NCBI GenBank assembly: GCA_021772595.1
Contig: JAJFLS010000284.1
Coordinates: 1-5,231, forward strand
DNA length: 5,231 bases
Source of the DNA: Opitutales bacterium
GTDB lineage: Bacteria > Verrucomicrobiota > Verrucomicrobiia > Opitutales > Opitutaceae
Reading direction: 5' to 3'
Positions 1 to 5,231 of this stretch are shown piece after piece. The translations under genes and the position numbers were made by a program. The notes beneath the pieces were generated by a model. The model had not been told where the DNA came from. It saw nothing but the letters and a program-made list of their open reading frames with translations, and did not search any database. Position 1 is the stretch's first letter. Every line of letters begins with the position of its first letter.

Positions 1-46
1 CACTTAAGTTGACGCCTGTGCGCGGGTGCCAGTCGTTCCGCTACAA
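1..46. repeat. Fragments of dispersed intergenic repeats
   Basis: Two short stretches here recur elsewhere in the window. Positions 4-16 (ttaagttgacgcc) match 2531-2543 at 12 of 13 bases. Positions 30-46 (cagtcgttccgctacaa) match 4428-4444 at 15 of 17 bases, and 30-44 also match the reverse complement of 4460-4474 at 14 of 15, so this stretch resembles either arm of the hairpin at 4418-4484. I infer decayed or truncated copies of dispersed repeats. No coding function is apparent; an open plus-strand frame over this stretch runs into the antisense of ligA and is rejected. Confidence 0.45.
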
Positions 47-92
47 GATTGAGTCGCGGATCGCGGCGTATTGGGCAATGGCGCATTCGAAT

Positions 93-161
93 GGTAGGGA
101 TGACTGGCTCAGTCCTCCGAATATGCTTCTAGCGCGGAGGACCGAGCCAGTCCTCCCTACC
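93..161. repeat. Long imperfect hairpin just downstream of ligA
   Basis: The outer arms 93-110 and 144-161 pair at 17 of 18 positions (mismatch 101/153). After one mismatch (111/143) the inner arms 112-119 and 135-142 pair perfectly, leaving a 15-nt loop at 120-134. The stem is thus about 25 paired bases. It begins 9 nt beyond the ligA stop codon, so it may block read-through or protect the transcript 3' end. On the ligA strand it is not followed by a T-rich run, so it is not a classical intrinsic terminator. The arms resemble a REP/palindromic-repeat unit; whether other genomic copies exist cannot be seen here. Confidence 0.7.
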
Positions 162-170
162 GACTTCAGG

Positions 171-2354
171 TTACTGATCTTGTTCGAGCATTCGGAGCAG
201 CTCTGCCTCGCTGATGATGGGGATGCGGCGGTCGCTTGCTTGGGTGATTTTCGCTCCGGGATTTTCGCCGGTGACGAGATAGTCGGTTTTGCCGCTGACG
301 GCGCTGCGGACGATTCCGCCGGCAGCTTCGATGCGAGCGGTCGCTTGCTGGCGAGTGAGCGTCGGGAGTTTCCCGGAGAGGACGAATATTTGGTTCGAGA
401 GCAGCTGTTTTGGACTCTCGAATTTCTTCGTCTCGGCGGCGGGCCGAACGCCGATTTCGATGAGTTCTGTGACCAATTCCCGGTTTTCAGACAGAGCGAA
501 ATGCTCGAGGATCGCGCCTTGGGTCGCCGGTCCAAAAGGGGCATTGGCGGCACGTCCGTTTTCTTCGAAGTCTTTTGGCGAGACGATCGTGAGCGCTTCG
601 AGGCTTCCGAATGTTTTGGCGAGGGTCTTCGCTCTCGCTTCTCCGATTTGCAGAATGCCGAGTCCGTTGATAAATCTCCAGAGTTCGGCTTGTTTGCTTC
701 GTTCGATAGCGAGAAGGAGTTGATCTGTGGATACGGTGAGATCCTCGCCTAGGGTTAGGAGATTCTCTTTCTGGAGGTAGTAGATGTCTGGGATGCTTGT
801 CACCCAGCCATTCGCGATCAGAGCTTCGATCTTGGCGGGCCCCAGTCCCTTGATGTCCACGCATTGACTGGAGGCGAAGTATTCGAGTCGCCGTTGCAGT
901 TGGGCGGGGCAACTGTCATTAGGGCAGTGGTCAGGGGATTCATTGATGCTCGTGCTGCAGGATGGGCAATTTTCGGGAAAAGCATAGGGCTGGCTGTTCG
1001 CCGGGCGTTTGGCGAGGTTTACGCCGACGATGGCGGGAATGATTTCGCCCGATTTTTCGACGTAGACGTAATCGCCGATGCGAATGTCTTTTTGCTCGAT
1101 GATGTTGTGATTGTGCAACGTTGCCCGGGCGACTTGGCTACCGGACAGATTTATCGGTTCGAGTTCGGCGACGGGCGTGAGCAGGCCGGTTCGGCCGACT
1201 TGGAGCGTGATTGCGAGGAGACGCGTTTCCGCTTGATCGGCGGCGAATTTGTAGGCCATGGCCCAGCGGGGCGCGTGTTGGGCGTTACCAAGCTGGCGTT
1301 GAAGGGCGTGCGAATCGACTTTGAGAACAGCGCCGTCGGTGGGGAAGGGAAGTTCGAGGCGGGTTTCTTTCAGCGTTTCGATCGCCGCTATTGCTTCATC
1401 GAAGCCTTTGGCGATTCGAATGTTCTCCAGGACTGGCAGGCCCCAAGCGCGAGCGTTCTTGTAGAATTGTTGCTGCGTTTCGGGCTCTGTGGTCGATGGC
1501 TCGTACGCTCCGTATCCGAAAAAAACGGCTGAAAGCCTCCGCTGAGAGACTTCGCTTGAATCGTTTAGTTTCGCGGAGCCTGCGGCCAGATTTCGGGGAT
1601 GCGCGAACATGGGCTCGCCAGAGGATTCTTGTTGGCGATTGATCTGCTCGAATGCCGCGAAAGTGACGTAGATTTCGCCTCTCAGCTCGATTAGGCTTGG
1701 GATCGGGATGGTATCGCCGGTCGGGGTTTTTCGTGGAAACTCTCGAGGGATGGAAGGGATCGTAAGAACGTTTTCGGTGATATCGTCGCCTTCGGTCCCG
1801 TCGCCGCGTGTGACGGCGCGGACGAATTTTCCGTTCTCGTATGTCACACTTATGGCGATGCCGTCGACTTTTGGTTCGACGAGATAGGTGATCGCTTCGG
1901 TTCCGGACGTCTTGGCGACTCGCTCATGGAATCGCCTCAATTCAGTATCTGAATACGCCTTATCCAGACTGAGCATGGACGCGTGATGCCGATAGGTGGG
2001 AAACCGACCGGTCCGATCGTCGCCAAATTTCGGCGGAGCAGATAGGGCGGCTGCGATTTCGGGAAAGGCCTCTTCGAGGCGATGGAGTTCCCGCTTGAGC
2101 TGATCGTAGGCGGCGTCGCTGATTTCGGGAGACGCTCGCTTGTAGTAGAGCTCGTCATGCCGAGCAATTTCCGATCTTAGTTCAGCAATGCGGTTTCGCG
2201 CGGTCTCTGAATTGCTTTCGACCGCGCGTTCCTGGTTGTAGTCGTTCTGCGGCGACTGAGTCTGAGAATAGGCGGCGTTGACTAAACACGCGTGAATAAA
2301 TAGGCACGCGATGGGTGTCCACGTGCGATGGCTAAGGGTAGGGTAACAGGTCAT
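171..2354 (-). CDS. ligA: NAD-dependent DNA ligase LigA with an N-terminal signal-peptide-like extension
   Basis: Seals nicks with 3'-OH and 5'-phosphate ends in replication and repair, using NAD+ to adenylate its active-site lysine. The 727 residues show the full LigA order. The Ia domain begins near residue 54 (HDELYY at 66-71). The nucleotidyltransferase domain follows, with SLDKAYSD at 129-136, catalytic K162 in EPKVDG, ELRGEIY at 223-229, TDGAVLKVD at 339-347 and WAMAYKF at 364-370. The OB fold is about 380-450 (QVGRTGLLTPVAELEP). A zinc finger uses C463, C466, C477 and C482. HhH repeats span about 495-640 and a C-terminal BRCT domain about 650-727. Residues 1-45 are extra: a short basic start, a hydrophobic stretch near 13-30 and possible cleavage sites such as AYS/Q. 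No in-frame ATG, GTG, TTG or CTG lies between M1 and the Ia domain, so this start is favoured. A weak Shine-Dalgarno-like aagaga sits 8 nt upstream. The gene is intact. Family assignment is firm; export is only inferred. Confidence 0.97.
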   Translation of the reverse strand: MTCYPTLSHRTWTPIACLFIHACLVNAAYSQTQSPQNDYNQERAVESNSETARNRIAELRSEIARHDELYYKRASPEISDAAYDQLKRELHRLEEAFPEIAAALSAPPKFGDDRTGRFPTYRHHASMLSLDKAYSDTELRRFHERVAKTSGTEAITYLVEPKVDGIAISVTYENGKFVRAVTRGDGTEGDDITENVLTIPSIPREFPRKTPTGDTIPIPSLIELRGEIYVTFAAFEQINRQQESSGEPMFAHPRNLAAGSAKLNDSSEVSQRRLSAVFFGYGAYEPSTTEPETQQQFYKNARAWGLPVLENIRIAKGFDEAIAAIETLKETRLELPFPTDGAVLKVDSHALQRQLGNAQHAPRWAMAYKFAADQAETRLLAITLQVGRTGLLTPVAELEPINLSGSQVARATLHNHNIIEQKDIRIGDYVYVEKSGEIIPAIVGVNLAKRPANSQPYAFPENCPSCSTSINESPDHCPNDSCPAQLQRRLEYFASSQCVDIKGLGPAKIEALIANGWVTSIPDIYYLQKENLLTLGEDLTVSTDQLLLAIERSKQAELWRFINGLGILQIGEARAKTLAKTFGSLEALTIVSPKDFEENGRAANAPFGPATQGAILEHFALSENRELVTELIEIGVRPAAETKKFESPKQLLSNQIFVLSGKLPTLTRQQATARIEAAGGIVRSAVSGKTDYLVTGENPGAKITQASDRRIPIISEAELLRMLEQDQ

Positions 2355-2362
2355 TGGATGAT

Positions 2363-2374
2363 TCTCTTAAGAGA
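2363..2374. repeat. 12-bp perfect palindrome at the ligA translation start
   Basis: The sequence tctcttaagaga is its own reverse complement. It lies 8 nt upstream of the ligA start codon, contains the weak Shine-Dalgarno-like aagaga, and overlaps the start point predicted from the candidate promoter. It could be an operator or a small 5' hairpin, but with one copy visible chance is possible. Confidence 0.4.
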
Positions 2375-2379
2375 GCGTA

Positions 2380-2408
2380 CTTGTAACAGGCTTGATGGTT
2401 ACTCTCAA
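2380..2408 (-). promoter_or_regulatory. Candidate sigma70-type promoter of ligA
   Basis: On the minus strand the -35 hexamer TTGAGA (plus-strand 2403-2408) matches 5 of 6 consensus bases. The -10 hexamer TACAAG (2380-2385) matches 4 of 6. The spacer is exactly 17 nt. Transcription would start near 2373, giving a ligA leader of roughly 19 nt, which is a normal length. This is pattern matching only. Confidence 0.4.
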
Positions 2409-2469
2409 TGGAAGAGCCGAATCTTCAATCACAAAAAGCCGCGATGGAAATTTCGTTCCTTGAAAATGT

Positions 2470-2559
2470 TCCACGCCGAAGTCTCTGCGTAGCTACGACG
2501 CAGCGCGGTGTGGATTCTCATCAGTTCAAGTTAAGTTGATGCCGAGACTTCGGCGTGGA
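2470..2559. repeat. Inverted-repeat element with alternative pairings
   Basis: Positions 2470-2485 are perfectly complementary to 2544-2559 (16 bp, 58-nt interior). The first nine bases of the left arm (2470-2478) can instead pair with 2506-2514, with one G-T wobble. That shorter hairpin encloses another stem, 2485-2490 with 2498-2503, and the perfect palindrome cgtagctacg. The two outer pairings exclude each other. On the plus strand the right arm is followed by a T-rich stretch (ctctttcgtttta, 2562-2574). It may be a mobile palindromic repeat or a structured leader of the transporter gene; the sequence does not decide. Confidence 0.65.
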
Positions 2560-2738
2560 GGCTCTTTCGTTTTAAGCTTTGCAGATGGATAGATGGTTTC
2601 TTTTAGTTGCGCACCTTCGTTTTGGTCTACAAGGTCCGGAATCGTTTAGAAATTTGATATTGGATACAAATAGAGAGATCCTGTTGCCCCTGCTGCATCG
2701 CTTGCAGAAACCGCCCCGATAAAACCAAGATTCGAATT

Positions 2739-4232
2739 ATGCAGAACTCCCCTTCGACAAAGACCTGGTTTGGTCACCCAAGCGGTCTTTCTACGCTTTT
2801 TTTCACGGAACTGTGGGAGCGATTCAGCTACTACGGGATGCGCGCGATGCTTGTGCTGTTCATGGTCGACGCCGTGCAGAAGGGCGGGCTGGGGCTTGAC
2901 GACAAGACGGCCAATGCGATTTACGGCCTCTACACCGCCTTCGTCTATCTGGTTTGTCTGCCGGGCGGATGGATCGCGGACCGGCTTCTCGGGGCGCAGC
3001 GATCGGTTTGGATCGGCGGGCTGATCATCGCGACGGGCCATTTCGTTTTGGCGATCCCGGCCACGTCGACGTTTTTTCTCGGGCTCATTCTGGTGGTGGT
3101 CGGGACGGGTTTGTTGAAGCCGAATATTAGCGCGATCGTGGGTCAGCTTTATCCCGAAGGAGGCGCCCGGCGCGACGCGGGGTTCACATTGTTCTACATG
3201 GGGATCAATCTCGGCGCGTTTCTCGGGCCGCTGGTTTGCAGCTATCTCGGAGAAGAGGTCAACTGGCACATGGGTTTCGGCGCGGCGGGCGTTGGCATGT
3301 TGCTAGGTGTGATCCAGTATCGGTATTCGGCGGCTCGGCTGGGGGAGGCTGGGCTCCATTCGTCGGCTCCTTCGAGAGGCGAGCAAGCGGGCGCTGGAAT
3401 AGATCGCGCGTGGTATCCAGTCATTGGATTTCTCTTGATCGCAACGGTGGTTGTGGCTCTTGCCCTGACAGGCGTGTTGAAAGTCAACGCCTTGGCGCTG
3501 GCCAAGAATACGACCTATGTCATTGTGGGGCTGGCGGTGGTTTATTTCGCCTACATTTTCGCGTTCGGCAAACTCAATTTGACCGAGCGGAAGCACACGA
3601 TTGTGATTGTGATGCTATTTGTCGCCTCGGCACTGTTTTGGTCGGGGTTCGAGCAAGCGGGCTCGTCGCTGAATCTTTTCGCGGATCGCCACACGGATCG
3701 GATGGCGTTTGGATGGGAAGTTCCGGCGGGCTGGTTCCAGTCGTTGAATCCTTTCTACATTGTCGTGTTCGCCCCAGTTTTCGCGTCGATGTGGGTTCGG
3801 CTCGCGCGGCGTCAGCTTGACCCTTCGATTCCGGTCAAGTTCGCGTATGGGCTGCTGCTGTTGGGCGTTGGCTTTCTCATAATGGTGGGCGCGGCCAAGC
3901 TGGTGACGGCTGGCAATGAGGCGGCACCGTATTGGCTGATCTTCACCTACATGCTGCACACCTTCGGCGAGCTTTGCCTCAGCCCGGTCGGATTGAGCTC
4001 GGTCACGAAGCTCGCTCCGAAGAGACTCGTCGGCCAGATGATGGGGATTTGGTTCCTGGGCGCTTCGCTCGGCAATCTGATCGCGGGACTGATCGCGGGG
4101 CGTTTCAATCCAGAGGCGCTGGAAGAGATGCCCGGGCTCTTTATGCAAATCGTCCTGGTCTCGGTAGGAAGCGGAGCGCTTCTGCTGCTATTCGCCAAGC
4201 CGATCAAGAAGCTGATCGGCAAGAATCTGTGA
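2739..4232 (+). CDS. POT/PTR2-family proton-dependent oligopeptide transporter
   Basis: Inner-membrane carrier of the major facilitator superfamily, expected to import di- and tripeptides with protons. The 497 residues match the usual bacterial length and carry the family hallmarks in order. These are ELWERFSYYG at 24-33 (the ExxER motif of helix 1), GGWIADRLLG at 76-85 (MFS motif A) and GTGLLKPNIS at 122-131 with the conserved helix-4 lysine K127. The PTR2 signature FYMGINLG follows at 152-159, then SGFEQAGSSLNLFADR at 302-317 and FGELCLSPVG at 409-418 with E411. Hydrophobic stretches fit 12 core helices plus the two extra helices of bacterial POTs at about 225-275. All residues linked to proton coupling and substrate binding that I can place are present, so it should be active. 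The start gives a normal short N-terminus but lacks a clear Shine-Dalgarno sequence. Substrate range cannot be read from sequence; a DtpT-like role is likely. Confidence 0.95.
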   Translation: MQNSPSTKTWFGHPSGLSTLFFTELWERFSYYGMRAMLVLFMVDAVQKGGLGLDDKTANAIYGLYTAFVYLVCLPGGWIADRLLGAQRSVWIGGLIIATGHFVLAIPATSTFFLGLILVVVGTGLLKPNISAIVGQLYPEGGARRDAGFTLFYMGINLGAFLGPLVCSYLGEEVNWHMGFGAAGVGMLLGVIQYRYSAARLGEAGLHSSAPSRGEQAGAGIDRAWYPVIGFLLIATVVVALALTGVLKVNALALAKNTTYVIVGLAVVYFAYIFAFGKLNLTERKHTIVIVMLFVASALFWSGFEQAGSSLNLFADRHTDRMAFGWEVPAGWFQSLNPFYIVVFAPVFASMWVRLARRQLDPSIPVKFAYGLLLLGVGFLIMVGAAKLVTAGNEAAPYWLIFTYMLHTFGELCLSPVGLSSVTKLAPKRLVGQMMGIWFLGASLGNLIAGLIAGRFNPEALEEMPGLFMQIVLVSVGSGALLLLFAKPIKKLIGKNL

Positions 4233-4242
4233 GGGTGGAAGA

Positions 4243-4274
4243 GTGGGCGTTGAGATAAGAATTTCTTTGCCCAC
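4243..4274 (+). terminator. Weak stem-loop after the transporter gene
   Basis: gtgggc (4243-4248) pairs perfectly with gcccac (4269-4274), and inside it aagaa (4257-4261) can pair with ttctt (4263-4267) only with an implausibly tight loop. The stem lies 10 nt past the transporter stop. There is no T-run after it, so termination is doubtful; it may simply stabilise the 3' end. Confidence 0.25.
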
Positions 4275-4314
4275 GGATCGCACGGATTTACACGGATAAT
4301 TTATTATCCACGGA
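4272..4314. repeat. Short direct repeats of cacggat
   Basis: cacggat occurs at 4272-4278, 4281-4287 and 4291-4297, with a shortened copy cacgga at 4309-4314. Between the third and fourth copies ggataat (4294-4300) and attatcc (4303-4309) form a near-perfect palindrome. The 9-10 nt spacing resembles debris of dispersed intergenic repeats rather than a designed array of binding sites. Confidence 0.5.
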
Positions 4315-4348
4315 GTTCTCGGAGGTGCGGAGACGAAGCCAACGATTT

Positions 4349-4617
4349 GAACCACAAATGGACGTGGATATTCGCGAATCGATAAAAGCTAGCGGCCGAT
4401 TTCCGAGCGGCCAACTTCGGAACGACGCAGGCGTCCCGCTACAAATTGATTTCCAGTCCGTAGCGGAGCGACTGCGTCGTTCCGACCACCGCATCGGATA
4501 GCTGTATCGATCTTCCTGCGCAGGCGCCGCAACAGGCTTCACTGCGTTCCGCCTGGTCTAGAGCGACGCCCCTGATACGTTTCAAAATTCGCGCCTATCC
4601 GCGTCCATTCGCGGTTC
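4349..4617. repeat. 269-bp segment bounded by imperfect 31-bp inverted repeats
   Basis: Positions 4349-4379 match the reverse complement of 4587-4617 at 26 of 31 bases, both starting gaacc and ending cgcgaat. Three of the five differences are transitions. The interior contains the hairpin at 4418-4484 and no plausible gene. This arrangement resembles a small non-autonomous (MITE-like) element or two independently inserted repeat units in opposite orientation. I see no obvious target-site duplication, which weakens the transposon reading. Confidence 0.5.
4418..4484. repeat. Strong 25-bp imperfect hairpin
   Basis: Arm 4418-4442 pairs with 4460-4484 at 22 of 25 positions (mismatches at 4431/4471, 4434/4468 and 4435/4467), leaving a 17-nt loop. 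The outer 13 bp, cggaacgacgcag with ctgcgtcgttccg, are perfect. A related half-copy lies at 30-46, and the 9-mer acgacgcag also occurs at 2495-2503, so this looks like one member of a dispersed palindromic family. Since it lies between convergent genes it could act as a bidirectional transcription barrier, but it has no flanking T-run. Confidence 0.7.
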
Positions 4618-4640
4618 AATAACAACTAGTCGGTTACCGC

Positions 4641-5231
4641 CTACCGATTAATCTGCAGGCCGAAAAAGGCGATCAGCTCGGGCTCTCCGCTACTTGATGA
4701 ACGGAAGCTGCGGCCGACGGACGCCAGGATCGCGCAGGATTCGGAAACCTCCTTGACGAGTCCGAAATTGAATACGAGCTCGTCGTCGTTGAAATCCTGG
4801 TCGGCCGAGCCGTTGATTTCGGCGAGCACTTCGAGCGTGTCGCTGAGATTGTAGCCGGCGGCGATGCCATAGAGCCACTCGTTGTCGTGGTATTCGCGGA
4901 CGACGTAGCCGAATTCGGTGTTCCATGTGACGTCGCCGATTGTCTTTTCGATCTGCATCGGCAGGATGAGATCAATTCCTCGATCGACGAGTCCTTTTCT
5001 ACGCGACGAGCTGACGGTGTTGAATTCAATCTGCGGATACACGGACATGCTGGCGCCGGCGGCTTCTTCATCCAAAAAGCGCCACTTCAGCCCCGTTTCA
5101 AAATTGCCCAAACCGTCCTCCTGTTCCTGGCCGTCTTCGTCCAAGGTCAGCCAAGGCACTTCGAGCTTCAGCTGCATATTGTCTTGAAGGCCGTAGTTGA
5201 AGTCGATGATGGGGCCTGCGTACGCCGTCTC
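4641..5231 (-). CDS. Probable outer-membrane beta-barrel 'transporter' protein, 5' part missing
   Basis: Only the C-terminal 196 residues are inside the window; the frame stays open to the right edge, so the internal Met at 5177 is not the likely start. The visible part consists of short alternating polar/hydrophobic strands rich in aromatic residues and Gly, separated by acidic turns: IIDFNYGL, MQLKLEVPWL, NFETGLKWRFL, ASMSVYPQIEFN, DVTWNTEFGYVV, LYGIAAGYNL, LEVLAEINGS, LVFNFGLVKEV, AILASVGRSF and a closing ELIAFFGLQI. No transmembrane helix is present. This is the pattern of an outer-membrane barrel and resembles proteins annotated as 'transporter' in the phenol MetA-pathway family. The substrate is unknown. 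The gene converges on the peptide transporter gene across 408 nt and probably belongs with genes beyond the window edge. Confidence 0.75.
   Translation of the reverse strand, partial: ETAYAGPIIDFNYGLQDNMQLKLEVPWLTLDEDGQEQEDGLGNFETGLKWRFLDEEAAGASMSVYPQIEFNTVSSSRRKGLVDRGIDLILPMQIEKTIGDVTWNTEFGYVVREYHDNEWLYGIAAGYNLSDTLEVLAEINGSADQDFNDDELVFNFGLVKEVSESCAILASVGRSFRSSSSGEPELIAFFGLQINR

Larger units (their letters stand above)
2355..2738. other. Divergent intergenic region between ligA and the peptide transporter gene
   Basis: These 384 nt separate two outward-facing genes and hold no credible reading frame. The ligA-proximal part carries the promoter candidate and the 12-bp palindrome. The middle carries the inverted-repeat element at 2470-2559. 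The rest (2560-2738) is relatively A/T-rich near 2645-2672 and should hold the transporter promoter. I found no pair of hexamers there with good spacing (ttgata at 2654-2659 has no convincing -10 partner), and no clear Shine-Dalgarno sequence before the ATG at 2739. Confidence 0.6.
4233..4640. other. Repeat-rich convergent intergenic region
   Basis: These 408 nt lie between two genes that end towards each other, so no promoter is required. They contain short cacggat direct repeats, a pair of 31-bp inverted repeats and a strong internal hairpin, annotated separately. A minus-strand open frame of 84 codons (4288-4542) runs straight through these repeats, has low-complexity Arg/Ser-rich composition and is not credible as a gene. 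No rho-independent terminator with a T-run is evident for either flanking gene. Confidence 0.7.

Noticed and set aside
93..161. Rho-independent terminator for ligA
   Set aside because: The stem is long enough, but the minus-strand sequence after it (attcgaatgcgc) lacks a T-run.
9..752. Plus-strand open frame of 247 codons
   Set aside because: It lies mostly antisense to the C-terminal part of ligA, its start sits in repeat DNA, and its protein shows no recognisable domain. Long antisense frames are expected in G+C-rich genes.
864..1532. Plus-strand open frame of 222 codons
   Set aside because: Entirely antisense to the conserved OB and adenylation domains of ligA, with composition mirroring the ligase codons.
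2646..3269. Minus-strand open frame of 207 codons
   Set aside because: Antisense to the highly conserved first half of the peptide transporter; very Arg/Gln/His-rich and without a domain.
3615..4148. Minus-strand open frame of 177 codons
   Set aside because: Shadow of the transporter gene on the other strand; composition is charged and repetitive, with no family resemblance.
4272..4314. CRISPR-like array of cacggat units
   Set aside because: Units are 7 bp with 2-3 bp gaps; there are no spacers of normal length and no cas genes.
4288..4542. Minus-strand open frame of 84 codons in the convergent intergenic region
   Set aside because: Runs through the hairpin and inverted-repeat arm, so its sequence is determined by repeats; no ribosome binding site or domain.

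Overview
The window reads as ordinary chromosomal DNA of moderately high G+C from a Gram-negative bacterium. The outer-membrane barrel fragment at the right end, the ligase wording (for example EKSGEIIP and HPRNLAAGSAKLND) and the intergenic repeat debris (cacggat runs, 'gaaccgcgaatggacg'-type elements, 'acgacgcag' palindromes) suggest Verrucomicrobiota, perhaps Opitutae. That placement is an impression from family resemblance, not a database result.

Layout. 1-170: no gene, only repeat-like DNA, including a long hairpin at 93-161 that begins 9 nt past the ligase stop. 171-2354 (minus): a full-length NAD-dependent DNA ligase, ligA, with a plausible sigma70-type promoter just upstream and an unexpected N-terminal extension that looks like a secretion signal. 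2355-2738: a divergent intergenic region with the ligA promoter, a 12-bp palindrome and a 90-nt inverted-repeat element with two mutually exclusive pairings. 2739-4232 (plus): a complete POT/PTR2-family proton-coupled peptide transporter. 4233-4640: a convergent intergenic region packed with repeats, including a 269-bp segment bounded by imperfect 31-bp inverted repeats with a strong hairpin inside. 4641-5231 (minus): the C-terminal 196 residues of a probable outer-membrane beta-barrel 'transporter' protein; its 5' end lies beyond the window.

The three genes have separate orientations and no evident shared pathway. LigA seals nicks in replication and repair. The POT protein would import di- and tripeptides across the inner membrane. 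The barrel would sit in the outer membrane with unknown substrate. I see no CRISPR array, tRNA, rRNA, transposase or defence system. The most notable points are the signal-peptide-like start of LigA, which no other canonical start codon can replace, and the structured repeat elements between the genes.
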